From positions 1 to 64,000 of the forward strand of contig NZ_FNYY01000017.1 in NCBI RefSeq assembly GCF_900109145.1: a DNA stretch of 64,000 nucleotides, written 5' to 3'. The position numbers were made by a program, and so were the translations under genes. Below are positions 43,905 to 52,183 of the stretch, piece by piece (position 1 is the first letter of the stretch; each line of letters opens with the position of its first letter). Origin of the DNA: Marinovum algicola. GTDB lineage: Bacteria > Pseudomonadota > Alphaproteobacteria > Rhodobacterales > Rhodobacteraceae. The notes beneath the pieces were generated by a model. The model was not told where the DNA came from. It saw only the letters and a list, made by a program, of their open reading frames with translations, and searched no databases.

Positions 43905-44692
43905 TCCGCGGCCTCGATCTCTTCGTCCTCGACCTTCTCGATGGTCGCTTCCCAGTCCTCCTCGCCATAGATCTCGGTCAGCTTGTCGGGGGTCAGCCCA
44001 GTGGGCAGCCCGTCATAGACGATTTCGCCAAGACGCAGCCCGACGACACGCGGCACGAACATCTGCGCCAGCGCCACGTCGTGAATGTTGATGATCGCCG
44101 CCAGCCCGCGTTCCTGGCATAGTTCGGTGATCAGCCGCATGATCTGCCGGCTGGTCTTTGGATCGAGCGAGGCCGTCGGCTCGTCCACCAGCAGCAGCTT
44201 GGGCTGCTGGATCAGCGCGCGGCAGATCCCCACCCGCTGGCGCTGACCGCCCGAAAGCTCGTCGGCCCGCTTGTCGGCCATATGCAACAGACCCACCCGA
44301 TCGAGCAGCCGAAATGCCGCATCGACGTCCGATTGCGGATAGCGGCGCAGGAAGCTGCGCCAGAAGCCGACATATCCCAGCCGGCCCGACAGCACGTTCT
44401 CCATCACCGTCAGACGTTCGACCAGGGCGTATTCCTGGAAAATCATCCCCATCTCGCGCCGCGCCTTGCGCAGCCGGCCCGGGCCGAGCCCGGTGAGATC
44501 GACCTCATCCAGCAGCACCGCGCCGCCGGTCGGCTCGACCAGCCGGTTGATGCAGCGGATCATCGTCGATTTCCCCGCCCCCGACGGCCCGATCAGCGCC
44601 AGAACCTGGCCCTTGGGCACATCGAGATCGATCGCCGTCAGCGCCTGGTCGCCGGTCTTGTATGTCTTGGATAGCTTTTGAAGGCGCAGCAT
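43901..44692 (-). CDS. phnC: Phosphonate-type ABC ATPase PhnC-like
   Basis: A 263-residue ATPase. Walker [11 protein letters not shown]-loop [22 protein letters not shown], signature [16 protein letters not shown] and Walker [17 protein letters not shown] are all in the PhnC style, as is the [13 protein letters not shown] switch region. The C-terminus carries an acidic tail ([12 protein letters not shown]) not seen in typical PhnC. The ATG at 44692 follows AAGGGG; the frame extends further upstream through the hairpin region but has no ribosome site there. Confidence 0.88.
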   Translation of the reverse strand: MLRLQKLSKTYKTGDQALTAIDLDVPKGQVLALIGPSGAGKSTMIRCINRLVEPTGGAVLLDEVDLTGLGPGRLRKARREMGMIFQEYALVERLTVMENVLSGRLGYVGFWRSFLRRYPQSDVDAAFRLLDRVGLLHMADKRADELSGGQRQRVGICRALIQQPKLLLVDEPTASLDPKTSRQIMRLITELCQERGLAAIINIHDVALAQMFVPRVVGLRLGEIVYDGLPTGLTPDKLTEIYGEEDWEATIEKVEDEEIEAAE

Positions 44693-44711
44693 CGCATTCC
44701 CCTTGCGCGCT

Positions 44712-44738
44712 GCGGCGGCCCGGATCCGGGGCCGCCGC
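44712..44738 (-). terminator. Perfect 10-bp hairpin between SBP and ATPase genes
   Basis: GCGGCGGCCC (44712-44721) pairs with GGGCCGCCGC (44729-44738) around a seven-base loop. It lies 12 bases after the phnD-like stop and about 20 bases before the phnC-like start, without a T-run. It probably protects the binding-protein mRNA or dampens read-through. Confidence 0.6.
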
Positions 44739-44750
44739 CATGGTGCCGGA

Positions 44751-45725
44751 TCACTGGCAGGCGTAGCTGACGTCGTTGGCCGCATCGATTTTGCGGATCA
44801 CGTCCCAGTATTCCTTGTAGGTGATCGGCAGGAACTGACCTTCGCCGTTCTTCTCGAACTCTTCCTTCAGGCTGGAGCCTTCCCATTCGAAGTTGAAAAA
44901 GGCGTCTCGGATCTGCTCCTGCAACTCGGGCTTGAGGTTGTAGACCACGCCGTACCCGGTGGTCGGAAAGGTCTGGGACTTGTAGATCGACACGATCTGA
45001 TCGGCGCTGACCACGTCGCGTTCGATCATCCGGCCCATGACCGAATTTGCGACGGCGGCGGCCATGTAATCCTTGTTGGCGACACCCAGAACCGAATTGT
45101 CGTGTTTGCCCGAGAACACCGGCTCGAAATCCTTTTCCGGCTCCATGCCGTAATCCGCCTTCAGGATGGCCGAGGGCGCCTTGAACCCGGAATTCGACGT
45201 CGGCGCGGTAAAGGCAAGCTGCTTGCCCTGGATATCCTCGATCTGCTCGATGCCGCTGCCGGGATAGGTGATGATCTCCATCTCATAGCCGAAACTGCCG
45301 TCCGGCGCGGCCATGATGGTAAAGGGGCGGAAACCGGCGCAATTCACCGCCAGCGGGTTGGACCCGGTGTTGAAGCCCGCGATATGAAGCCGGCCCGAGC
45401 GCATCGCCTCGATCTGGGCGGCATTGTTCTGGACCGGAAAGAAGATGACGTCCTTGCCGGTTTCGGCTTCGAGATGTTCGAGGAAGTCCGCCCAGGCCGT
45501 CTTGTAGACCGCCGGATCCTCCACCGGGGTATAGGCAAAGACCAGCGTGTCAGGATCGATCTGCTCCGCCGGATCGGTCGGAATGTCGGCAATCATGTCG
45601 TCGTCGGCGTCGCAGTAGCGCGCATCGAGGTCGCCGCGCGGGCACTCCTGGGCCGCAGCCGCTCCGCCAAGGGACATGAGCGCCATGGCCGATGCCCCGA
45701 TCAATAGTGTGATCTCCGTCTTCAT
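44751..45725 (-). CDS. phnD: Phosphate/phosphite/phosphonate-type ABC substrate-binding protein
   Basis: A 324-residue periplasmic binding protein. A signal peptide of about 25 residues ends GGAAAAQ. The mature part matches Phn[52 protein letters not shown] and [24 protein letters not shown], where Ser/Thr-rich loops bind the phosphoryl oxyanion. No C-P lyase or phosphite dehydrogenase genes accompany it, while a HAD protein is cotranscribed, so a phosphate monoester is a reasonable alternative substrate (inference). It lies 41 bases after the DeoR-type regulator gene on the same strand. Confidence 0.87.
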   Translation of the reverse strand: MKTEITLLIGASAMALMSLGGAAAAQECPRGDLDARYCDADDDMIADIPTDPAEQIDPDTLVFAYTPVEDPAVYKTAWADFLEHLEAETGKDVIFFPVQNNAAQIEAMRSGRLHIAGFNTGSNPLAVNCAGFRPFTIMAAPDGSFGYEMEIITYPGSGIEQIEDIQGKQLAFTAPTSNSGFKAPSAILKADYGMEPEKDFEPVFSGKHDNSVLGVANKDYMAAAVANSVMGRMIERDVVSADQIVSIYKSQTFPTTGYGVVYNLKPELQEQIRDAFFNFEWEGSSLKEEFEKNGEGQFLPITYKEYWDVIRKIDAANDVSYACQ

Positions 45726-45766
45726 CTTGTCCTCCCTGAGTTACGGCGTTTTTGCCGCGGTTGATA

Positions 45767-46582
45767 TTATCCTTCGTCCGTCGCGATGATCCTGACCTTG
45801 GCCGCCTCCAGGGCCGCCAGGAGTGCGCCCGCCGGGGCGGTGTTCACGACAATCGACCGCAGGTCCGACATGTCGCCCACATGGGCCAGCCCCCTGCGTC
45901 CGAACTTTTCCGAATCGATCAGCAGATGCCGCTCGCGCGCCCGGTGCAGCATCGTCCTTTTGACTGCCGCAAAGCCGCGCACGGTTTCCGAGGGGCCTTC
46001 CTCCGAGAACCCGGACGAGCCGATCATGCAGCGGTCGACATTGTAACGCGACAGAAATTCCAGGGTCTCGGTGCCGATGACGGCGGATTCGGCGGCAAGG
46101 TATTCGCCGGGGCACAGCAGGATCTGCGCGGCCCCGTGGCCAAGGGTCATCGCCACCGGAATCGAATTCGTGATCACCGTGCAGGAGGTGCCGAGATAGG
46201 CCAGCGCGCGCGCCATCTCGATCGTGGTCGAGCCGGAATCGATCATCACCGTCTCGCCGTCCTGCACCAGTTCGGCGGCCCGTTTGCCGATCCGCTCCCG
46301 CTCCTCGATGCGTGCATTCGCCCGCTCGTCAAGGCTGGGATAATGGCCCTGAGTGGGCGCGGTCGCCCCGCCGTGCGCGCGGGCGACAAGCCCCTCATCG
46401 GCCAGCGCGTCGAAGTCGCGCCGCAGGGTCTCGGTCGAGACGTTGAAGCGCTCGGACAATTCGCTGATCCGGACATGCGGGCGCAGTTTCAGCTCCAGCA
46501 GGATTTGCCGGCGGCGCTCCTCCTTCTTGAGCCGCCTGCGTCCCCTGACCGGTATCTCTGATGTCGTGCCCGCGTGCGCCAT
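45767..46582 (-). CDS. DeoR-family transcriptional regulator
   Basis: A 271-residue repressor. The N-terminal HTH reads KKEERRRQILLELKLRPHVRISELSERFNVSTETLRRDFDALADEGLVARAHGGA. The DeoR sensor domain carries VMIDSGSTTIEMARAL, the phosphate-sugar pocket type found in GlpR and related regulators. DeoR proteins usually respond to sugar or polyol phosphates, which fits a location at the head of a run of phosphate-ester importers. The ATG at 46582 is preferred over a GTG 18 bases upstream. It is divergent from the Na/Pi cotransporter-like gene. Confidence 0.88.
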   Translation of the reverse strand: MAHAGTTSEIPVRGRRRLKKEERRRQILLELKLRPHVRISELSERFNVSTETLRRDFDALADEGLVARAHGGATAPTQGHYPSLDERANARIEERERIGKRAAELVQDGETVMIDSGSTTIEMARALAYLGTSCTVITNSIPVAMTLGHGAAQILLCPGEYLAAESAVIGTETLEFLSRYNVDRCMIGSSGFSEEGPSETVRGFAAVKRTMLHRARERHLLIDSEKFGRRGLAHVGDMSDLRSIVVNTAPAGALLAALEAAKVRIIATDEG

Positions 46583-46645
46583 ACCACCCCGCCGATTCAC
46601 TTGCTGTCATCAAAAGTGTGGAGTTTCGGCAGTATATGCAATGAA

Positions 46646-46658
46646 TTTTGTTGCAAAA
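46646..46658. promoter_or_regulatory. Short palindrome in the divergent region, candidate DeoR operator
   Basis: TTTTGTTGCAAAA has TTTTG/CAAAA arms around TTG. It lies in the A/T-rich 174-base gap between the DeoR-type gene and the Na/Pi-type gene. Only one copy is seen and the arms are short, so the assignment is weak. The rest of the gap holds no gene. Confidence 0.3.
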
Positions 46659-46756
46659 GCCTCGTTCTGGTGGTGAGATTTTTGCATGGGCAAGGAAATC
46701 AAACCGTTGAAAGCGCCTGTTTCGTCCGACACTCGTATGCCTGCGGCCCGGCCGAC

Positions 46757-48418
46757 ATGATCCTGCTCGCGGTCAACCTGGCGGCGGCTGTCGCGCTTCT
46801 GTTGTGGTCTGTCCGGATGATCCGGACCGGCGCCGAACGCGCCTATCTGCCGGAACTGCGGCGCTGGCTGAAAGAGATGTCGGCGCACCGGCTCTCGGCG
46901 GCCGCGGCCGGCATTCCGACGGCGATGATGTTGCAAAGCGCCACCGCCGTGGCACTGATCGGCAGCGGTTTCGCGGCCTCCGGCCTGCTGTCTTCGGGCG
47001 CGGCGCTGGCCATGATTCTCGGCGCCGAACTCGGCTCGGCGCTTATGGTGCAGGTGCTTCAGCTCCCGGTCGACAAGGTGGTGCCCCTGATCCTGCTTGT
47101 CGGCGTGATCCTGTTTCTCAACGCCCGGTCCCGCAAGGCCAAGCAGACCGGGCGGATCACCATCGGCGTCGCGCTGGTCTTTCTCTCGCTGGGCATGATC
47201 CGCCAGGCCACGGCGCCGATCGGAGAGAACGACATCGTGCAGGCGGCGGCCGCCTATTTCGAACGGGATCTGCTCAGCGCATTCGTCATCGGTGCCCTGC
47301 TGGCCTGGCTGATGCATTCCAGTCTGGCCGCCGTTCTGACCTTTGCGATGTTCGCGGCAACCGGCCTCGTCGGCACCACCGCGGCCGCGGCGCTGGTCAT
47401 CGGCGCCAATCTCGGCGGCGCCATGATTGCGGTCGGATTGCTCTGGTCAGAGCGGGGTGTGGCGCGGCAGGTCGCCGTCGCGAACCTCGTGGCGCGCGGC
47501 GGCGTGACGCTGGCGGCCTTCGCCCTGCTGGTCTTCGGCGCCTTCGACCTGTCGATGCTGTGGGGCGGGGCAAGCCAGCAGGCGGTCACCTTGCATGTGC
47601 TTCTGAACGCCGTCCTGCTGGTCCTGGCCCTGCCGGTCACCGGCCAGCTGGTCGGTCTGGCCGAAACCCTGGTGCCGCAATCGACCGAGGCCGAGGCGGT
47701 GACCCGCACCGCGCTGGATCCCGGCGTGCTCGACGAACCGGCCATGGCGCTGGCCTGCGCGCAGCGCGAACTGCTTCGGATGGGCGAAACGGTGCAGGCC
47801 ATGCTGTCGCCGATCCCGGGGTTGCTGCGCCAATGGGATCAACAGGCGGCGGATCTGATCGAGCTTCGCGAAGATGCCGTCGACCGGATGCATTACGAAA
47901 CCAAGATCTACCTGTCGCAGCTGCGCGACAAGGACATCCCCCGCGAACAGGCGCGGCGCGCGGTGGAACTGGTCGCCATGGCCAACAGCCTCGAAGAGGC
48001 TGCCGACCGCGTCGCTGTCAACCTGTTGACCTTGGCAAAACGGCTGCACGACAAGGCCCATGCCTTCTCGGACGAGGGGCTGCGGGACATCGAGGCCTTT
48101 CATGATCAGGTGGCAACGAACACGCGGCTGGCGCTCTCGGTGCTGACCACCGGCGATGCCGAGTCGGCGCGCCAGTTGGTGGCGGAAAAGGATCGCATCC
48201 GGCGCGAAGAGCAGAAATTGCAGGAACGCCACCTGACGCGCCTCGGCCAGGGCAACCCGGCCAGTATCGCCACCACAAACGCCCATCAGGAAACCCTGAG
48301 GCTGCTGAAACAGGTGAATGCCGCGATCAGCTATGTCGCCTACCCTATCGCCGAGGAAACCGGCGATCTTCTCGCCAGCCGGCTGGCGCGCCCGAAATTC
48401 GCGGGGAAGCCGGCATGA
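46757..48418 (+). CDS. Na/Pi cotransporter family protein with C-terminal PhoU-like domain
   Basis: A 553-residue membrane protein of the NptA/PNaS type. The first ~320 residues hold two inverted repeats of membrane helices with the QSS/QSATA motif (MMLQSATAVALIGSGFAASGLLSSG and LMHSSLAAVLTFAMFAATGL). The last ~200 residues are helical and PhoU-like (EDAVDRMHYETKIYLSQLRDKDIPREQARRAVELVAMANSLEEAADRVAVNL). It probably moves phosphate, by sodium-coupled uptake or as an export valve. The ATG at 46757 has no clear ribosome site. Its stop overlaps the NUDIX start (ATGA). Confidence 0.87.
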   Translation: MILLAVNLAAAVALLLWSVRMIRTGAERAYLPELRRWLKEMSAHRLSAAAAGIPTAMMLQSATAVALIGSGFAASGLLSSGAALAMILGAELGSALMVQVLQLPVDKVVPLILLVGVILFLNARSRKAKQTGRITIGVALVFLSLGMIRQATAPIGENDIVQAAAAYFERDLLSAFVIGALLAWLMHSSLAAVLTFAMFAATGLVGTTAAAALVIGANLGGAMIAVGLLWSERGVARQVAVANLVARGGVTLAAFALLVFGAFDLSMLWGGASQQAVTLHVLLNAVLLVLALPVTGQLVGLAETLVPQSTEAEAVTRTALDPGVLDEPAMALACAQRELLRMGETVQAMLSPIPGLLRQWDQQAADLIELREDAVDRMHYETKIYLSQLRDKDIPREQARRAVELVAMANSLEEAADRVAVNLLTLAKRLHDKAHAFSDEGLRDIEAFHDQVATNTRLALSVLTTGDAESARQLVAEKDRIRREEQKLQERHLTRLGQGNPASIATTNAHQETLRLLKQVNAAISYVAYPIAEETGDLLASRLARPKFAGKPA

Positions 48419-48885
48419 GCAAATCCAAGGCCCGCATCGCCAGGCAGATCGCCGCCTTGCCGGTCCATTGGGACAGGAAAGGCCGGTTGCGGGTGCTGAT
48501 GGTGACCTCTCGCGATACCGGGCGCTGGGTCATGCCCAAGGGCTGGCTGATGGACGGCAAGAAGCCTTGGCGCGCCGCCAAGATCGAAGCGCTGGAAGAG
48601 GCCGGCGCCGTCGGCTTCGTCTCCGACAAGGCGCTCGGCCGATACCATTACGAAAAACGCCTGACCGGCGGCGAAAGCGTGCTGTGCCGCGTGACGGTCT
48701 ATCCGATGGTGGTCGACCGGCTCAAGCGCCGCTGGAAAGAGCGCAAGGAACGCAAACGCCATTGGTTTTCGCCGAACAAGGCGGCCAGGCTGGTGAACGA
48801 GGAGGAATTGACCGGCCTTCTGAAACGGCTGGCGGAAGACTCCGGGAAATTGACCGCATTGGAGGAATTGCGGCGGGCTTCGTAG
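48415..48885 (+). CDS. NUDIX-fold hydrolase with altered NUDIX box
   Basis: A 156-residue protein similar to diphosphoinositol-polyphosphate/nucleoside-diphosphate NUDIX hydrolases. The fold is recognisable from VLMVTSRDTGRWVMPKGWLMDGKKPWRAAKIEALEEAG. In the box GX5EX7REUXEEXGU the first Glu is K49 and the Arg is I57, while E58, E61, E62 and G64 are kept. Metal binding by the EE pair may remain. It is translationally coupled to the Na/Pi-PhoU gene, suggesting a role in phosphate or polyphosphate homeostasis. The C-terminal half is very basic. Confidence 0.8.
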   Translation: MSKSKARIARQIAALPVHWDRKGRLRVLMVTSRDTGRWVMPKGWLMDGKKPWRAAKIEALEEAGAVGFVSDKALGRYHYEKRLTGGESVLCRVTVYPMVVDRLKRRWKERKERKRHWFSPNKAARLVNEEELTGLLKRLAEDSGKLTALEELRRAS

Positions 48886-48940
48886 GTTCGGGCGGTGAAA
48901 GGCCGGAAAAACGGCCAAACCAAACCCAAGGGAGGAAGAC

Positions 48941-49966
48941 ATGAAGACATTGACACGTACCGCGGCCCTGTCGCTGATCGCCTATGCCGCGTCGCTGGGG
49001 GCGGCACAGGCCGAAAAGCTGACGCTCTACTGTTCGGCGCAGGAAGACTGGTGCCAGCTGATGGCGCGCAGTTTCGAGGATGCCACCGGCATCGACGTCA
49101 ACATGACACGCAAGTCCAGCGGCGAGACCTTTGCGCAGGTCCGCGCCGAAAGCGCAAACCCCAAGGGCGACGTCTGGTGGGGCGGCACCGGCGATCCGCA
49201 TTTGCAGGCCGCCGAAGAGGGCCTGACCATGGAATATGTCTCGCCCATGCGCGACCAGTTGCACGACTGGGCGATCTCGCAGGCGGAAAGCGCCGGAAAC
49301 CGGACCATCGGCATCTACTCTGGCGCGCTGGGTTATGGCTACAACGCCGATCTTGTCGCCGCCAACGACCTGCCCGAACCGGCCTGCTGGAAAGACCTGC
49401 TGAAACCCGAGTACAAGGGCCATGTGCAGATGGCCAATCCCAATTCCTCGGGCACGGCCTATACGACGCTGGCCTCGATGGTGCAGATTTTCGGTGAAGA
49501 CGAGGGCTTCGAGTTCATGAAGGGCCTGCACAAGAACATCAACCAATACACCAAATCCGGCTCGGCCCCGATCAAGGCCGCCGGTCGCGGCGAAAACACC
49601 ATCGGCATCGTCTTCATGCATGATGCGGTGAAACAGGCGGTCTCGGGCTTCCCGATCAAGGTTGTCGCCCCCTGCGAAGGCACCGGCTACGAAATCGGCT
49701 CGATGTCGATCATCGACGGCGCCCGTAACCTGGATGAGGCGAAAAAGTTCTACGACTGGGCGCTCAGCGCCGAGGCGCAGAACCTCGCGCTCGAGGTGAA
49801 CGCCTTCCAGGTGCCGTCGAACATGGCGGCCGAAACCTCCGAAAGCGCCCCCGACATGAGCCAGATCAAGCTGATCGACTATGACTTCAAGAAATACGGC
49901 TCCTCGGACGAACGCAAACGGCTGTTGCAGAAATGGGATGAGGAAGTCTCGGTCCTGCCGCAGTAA
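48941..49966 (+). CDS. afuA: AfuA-like ABC substrate-binding protein (sugar-phosphate rather than iron type)
   Basis: A 341-residue periplasmic binding protein with a signal peptide ending GAAQAE. The fold is that of ferric-binding proteins, opening with LTLYCSAQEDWCQLMARSFEDATGIDV. It lacks the adjacent Tyr pair that ligates iron in FbpA. It carries FMHDAVKQ (H227, D228) and CEGTGYEIGSMSIIDGARN with E246, resembling AfuA proteins shown to bind hexose and sedoheptulose phosphates. Iron binding is therefore unlikely and a sugar or other organic phosphate is favoured. The gene heads the afuABC-like operon. Confidence 0.8.
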   Translation: MKTLTRTAALSLIAYAASLGAAQAEKLTLYCSAQEDWCQLMARSFEDATGIDVNMTRKSSGETFAQVRAESANPKGDVWWGGTGDPHLQAAEEGLTMEYVSPMRDQLHDWAISQAESAGNRTIGIYSGALGYGYNADLVAANDLPEPACWKDLLKPEYKGHVQMANPNSSGTAYTTLASMVQIFGEDEGFEFMKGLHKNINQYTKSGSAPIKAAGRGENTIGIVFMHDAVKQAVSGFPIKVVAPCEGTGYEIGSMSIIDGARNLDEAKKFYDWALSAEAQNLALEVNAFQVPSNMAAETSESAPDMSQIKLIDYDFKKYGSSDERKRLLQKWDEEVSVLPQ

Positions 49967-52183
49967 GTGAGGGAGGAACCGGAAAAGACCGCTCACCCGG
50001 TGCTGATCTTCTGGATCCTTGCCGGGTGGGTCGGTTTCGGCCTTCTGCCATGGTACATGGTAGAGGATGGCCTGTGGTCGTTCGACTGGCTGACCGGCGG
50101 CTATCCTTTCGATGCGGATGTCGCGCCGGCCCTGTTCCTGATCGGACAGGGTGAAAAGCTGTGGCTGGCGCCGCTCCTGCTCCCGCTGGCGCTGCCGCTG
50201 TTGGTGCTGCGGCGGGCAAAAAACGACCCGATCTATGCCCGCATCCTGATCCTTGCCGGGGCGCTCGGGTTCGGCTGGATGATCGTGCAGGGCTTTTCCA
50301 TCGGCATCCGCGGCTTCAGCTTCGCCTGGCAGGGGGCGCTGTTCGGAGATCTCCCGATCCGCCAGTTCGGCATGGGCTACGGCGCGATGATCTGCGCCTC
50401 GGCCTTTCTCTTCCTGCTGACCCAGGGCGTCGCCGCGCGGGGGGCGATCAACGGCGATGTCTTTGTGGTCAGCGCCATCGGCGGCGTGATCACCATTGTC
50501 ACCGCCTTTGTGTTCTTTCCGATCGCCAGGATGCTGTTTGCCGCCTTCGTCACCGAGGACGGCGCCTATTCGGTCAGCGTCTTCCTGTCGAAGTTCTTCG
50601 ATGACCGGCTCTGGGGTATCGGCTGTTTCTGGGGCGCCCGCTGCGGCGCCGCCTGGAATTCGCTGGCCCTCGCCATCCTCGTCGGGCTGATCACCACGGT
50701 GTTGGGCCTCTGCTTTGCGCTTGTGGTGACGCGCTCGGGCTTTCGCTACAAGCGGGCCTTGCGGGCGCTCACCGTCCTGCCGATCATCACGCCGCCTTTC
50801 GTGATCGGCCTCGCGCTGATCCTCCTGTTCGGGCTTTCGGGCTCGGTCACCCAATTTGTCGCGGAGATGTTCGGCACGCAGCCCACCCGCTGGCTCTACG
50901 GCATGCCGGGGGTGCTGATCGCCCAGACCCTGGCCTTCACGCCGATTGCCTTTCTGGTGCTGATCGGCGTGGTCGAAGGGGTCTCGCCCTCGATGGAGGA
51001 GGCCGCCCAGACATTGCGCGCCAACAGATGGCAGACCTTCCGCACCGTCTCGCTGCCGCTGATCCGCCCCGGGCTCGCCAATGCCTTTCTTCTGGGCTTC
51101 ATCGAGAGCATGGCCGATTTCGGCAATCCGCTGGTCCTCGGCGGCAATTTCGACGTCCTGTCGACCGAAATTTTCTTTGCCATCGTCGGCGCGCAATACG
51201 ATCAGGGCCGTGCCGCCGTTCTGGCCATGGTGCTGCTGTTCTTCACCCTCTCGGCCTTTTACGCGCAACGCGCCTGGCTCGGAAAGAAAAGCTATACCAC
51301 CGTCACCGGCAAGGGCGACGCGGGCATGCATCCCCTGATGCCGACCGGCCTTTCGGTGCCGGTGCAGATCATCGTGATCGGCTGGGGCCTGTTCACCATC
51401 GTGGTCTACGGCATGATCGTCTATGGCAGCATCGTCGAGCTCTGGGGGGTCAACAACGCGCTGACGCTCAAGCATTATGTCACCGCCTTCTCGGTGCGCA
51501 TCGAAGAGGCGGGCATCCGCTGGACCGGGGCCGCCTGGGACAGTTTCTGGACCACGATCAGCATTGCCGCCATCGCCGCGCCGCTGACCGCCGCCGTCGG
51601 GCTGATCACCGCCTACCTCCTGACCCGGCAGAGCTTTGCCGGCAAGAACGCCTTCGAGTTCGGAACCATGCTGAGCTTTGCCATCCCCGGCACCGTCATC
51701 GGCGTCAGCTATATCCTGGCCTTCAACGTGCCCCCGATCGAGATCACCGGCACCGGCGTCATCCTGGTGGTCAGTTTCATCTTCCGCAACATGCCGGTCG
51801 GCGTGCGCGCCGGTATCGCCAGCATGTCGCAACTCGACAGGTCGCTCGACGAATCCTCGCTGACCCTCGGGGCCAATTCCTGGCAGACCTTCCGCCGGAT
51901 CATCCTGCCCCTGCTGCGCCCGGCGATCCTCGCCGCCCTGGTCTACAGCTTCGTCCGCGCGATGACCGCGATCTCGGCGGTGATCTTCCTGGTCTCGGCG
52001 GAATACGACATGGCCACGAGCTACATCATCGGCCGCGTCGAGAACAACGATTACGGCCTCGCCATCGCCTATTCCACGACGCTGATCTTCGTCATGCTGT
52101 CCGCGGTCGGGCTTTTGCAATTTCTTGTCGGCCGGGTTCAGATCGGCCGGCGCACCGAACTCGGAACCGGGAGAACCTCATGA
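49967..52183 (+). CDS. afuB: AfuB/FbpB-like two-domain ABC permease
   Basis: A 738-residue permease containing two BPD_transp_1 domains in one chain. The EAA loops are MEEAAQTLRANRWQTFRTVSLPLIRPG in the first half and LDESSLTLGANSWQTFRRIILPLLRP in the second, so the protein supplies both halves of the channel. Three or more extra helices precede the first domain, as in AfuB. The start is uncertain: the frame opens with a GTG directly after the afuA stop, and the only good ribosome site (GAGGGAGGAA) lies just inside it, so a GTG at 50000 is possible. Confidence 0.87.
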   Translation: MREEPEKTAHPVLIFWILAGWVGFGLLPWYMVEDGLWSFDWLTGGYPFDADVAPALFLIGQGEKLWLAPLLLPLALPLLVLRRAKNDPIYARILILAGALGFGWMIVQGFSIGIRGFSFAWQGALFGDLPIRQFGMGYGAMICASAFLFLLTQGVAARGAINGDVFVVSAIGGVITIVTAFVFFPIARMLFAAFVTEDGAYSVSVFLSKFFDDRLWGIGCFWGARCGAAWNSLALAILVGLITTVLGLCFALVVTRSGFRYKRALRALTVLPIITPPFVIGLALILLFGLSGSVTQFVAEMFGTQPTRWLYGMPGVLIAQTLAFTPIAFLVLIGVVEGVSPSMEEAAQTLRANRWQTFRTVSLPLIRPGLANAFLLGFIESMADFGNPLVLGGNFDVLSTEIFFAIVGAQYDQGRAAVLAMVLLFFTLSAFYAQRAWLGKKSYTTVTGKGDAGMHPLMPTGLSVPVQIIVIGWGLFTIVVYGMIVYGSIVELWGVNNALTLKHYVTAFSVRIEEAGIRWTGAAWDSFWTTISIAAIAAPLTAAVGLITAYLLTRQSFAGKNAFEFGTMLSFAIPGTVIGVSYILAFNVPPIEITGTGVILVVSFIFRNMPVGVRAGIASMSQLDRSLDESSLTLGANSWQTFRRIILPLLRPAILAALVYSFVRAMTAISAVIFLVSAEYDMATSYIIGRVENNDYGLAIAYSTTLIFVMLSAVGLLQFLVGRVQIGRRTELGTGRTS

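Noticed and set aside
42274-45725. Phosphonate catabolism (C-P lyase) operon
   Set aside because: Only the transporter part is present. No phnG-M, phnX or ptxD-like genes were found in the window.
48722-52120. An 1132-codon open frame on the - strand
   Set aside because: It is the complement of the NUDIX, afuA-like and afuB-like genes. The translation is low-complexity and charged with no recognisable fold.
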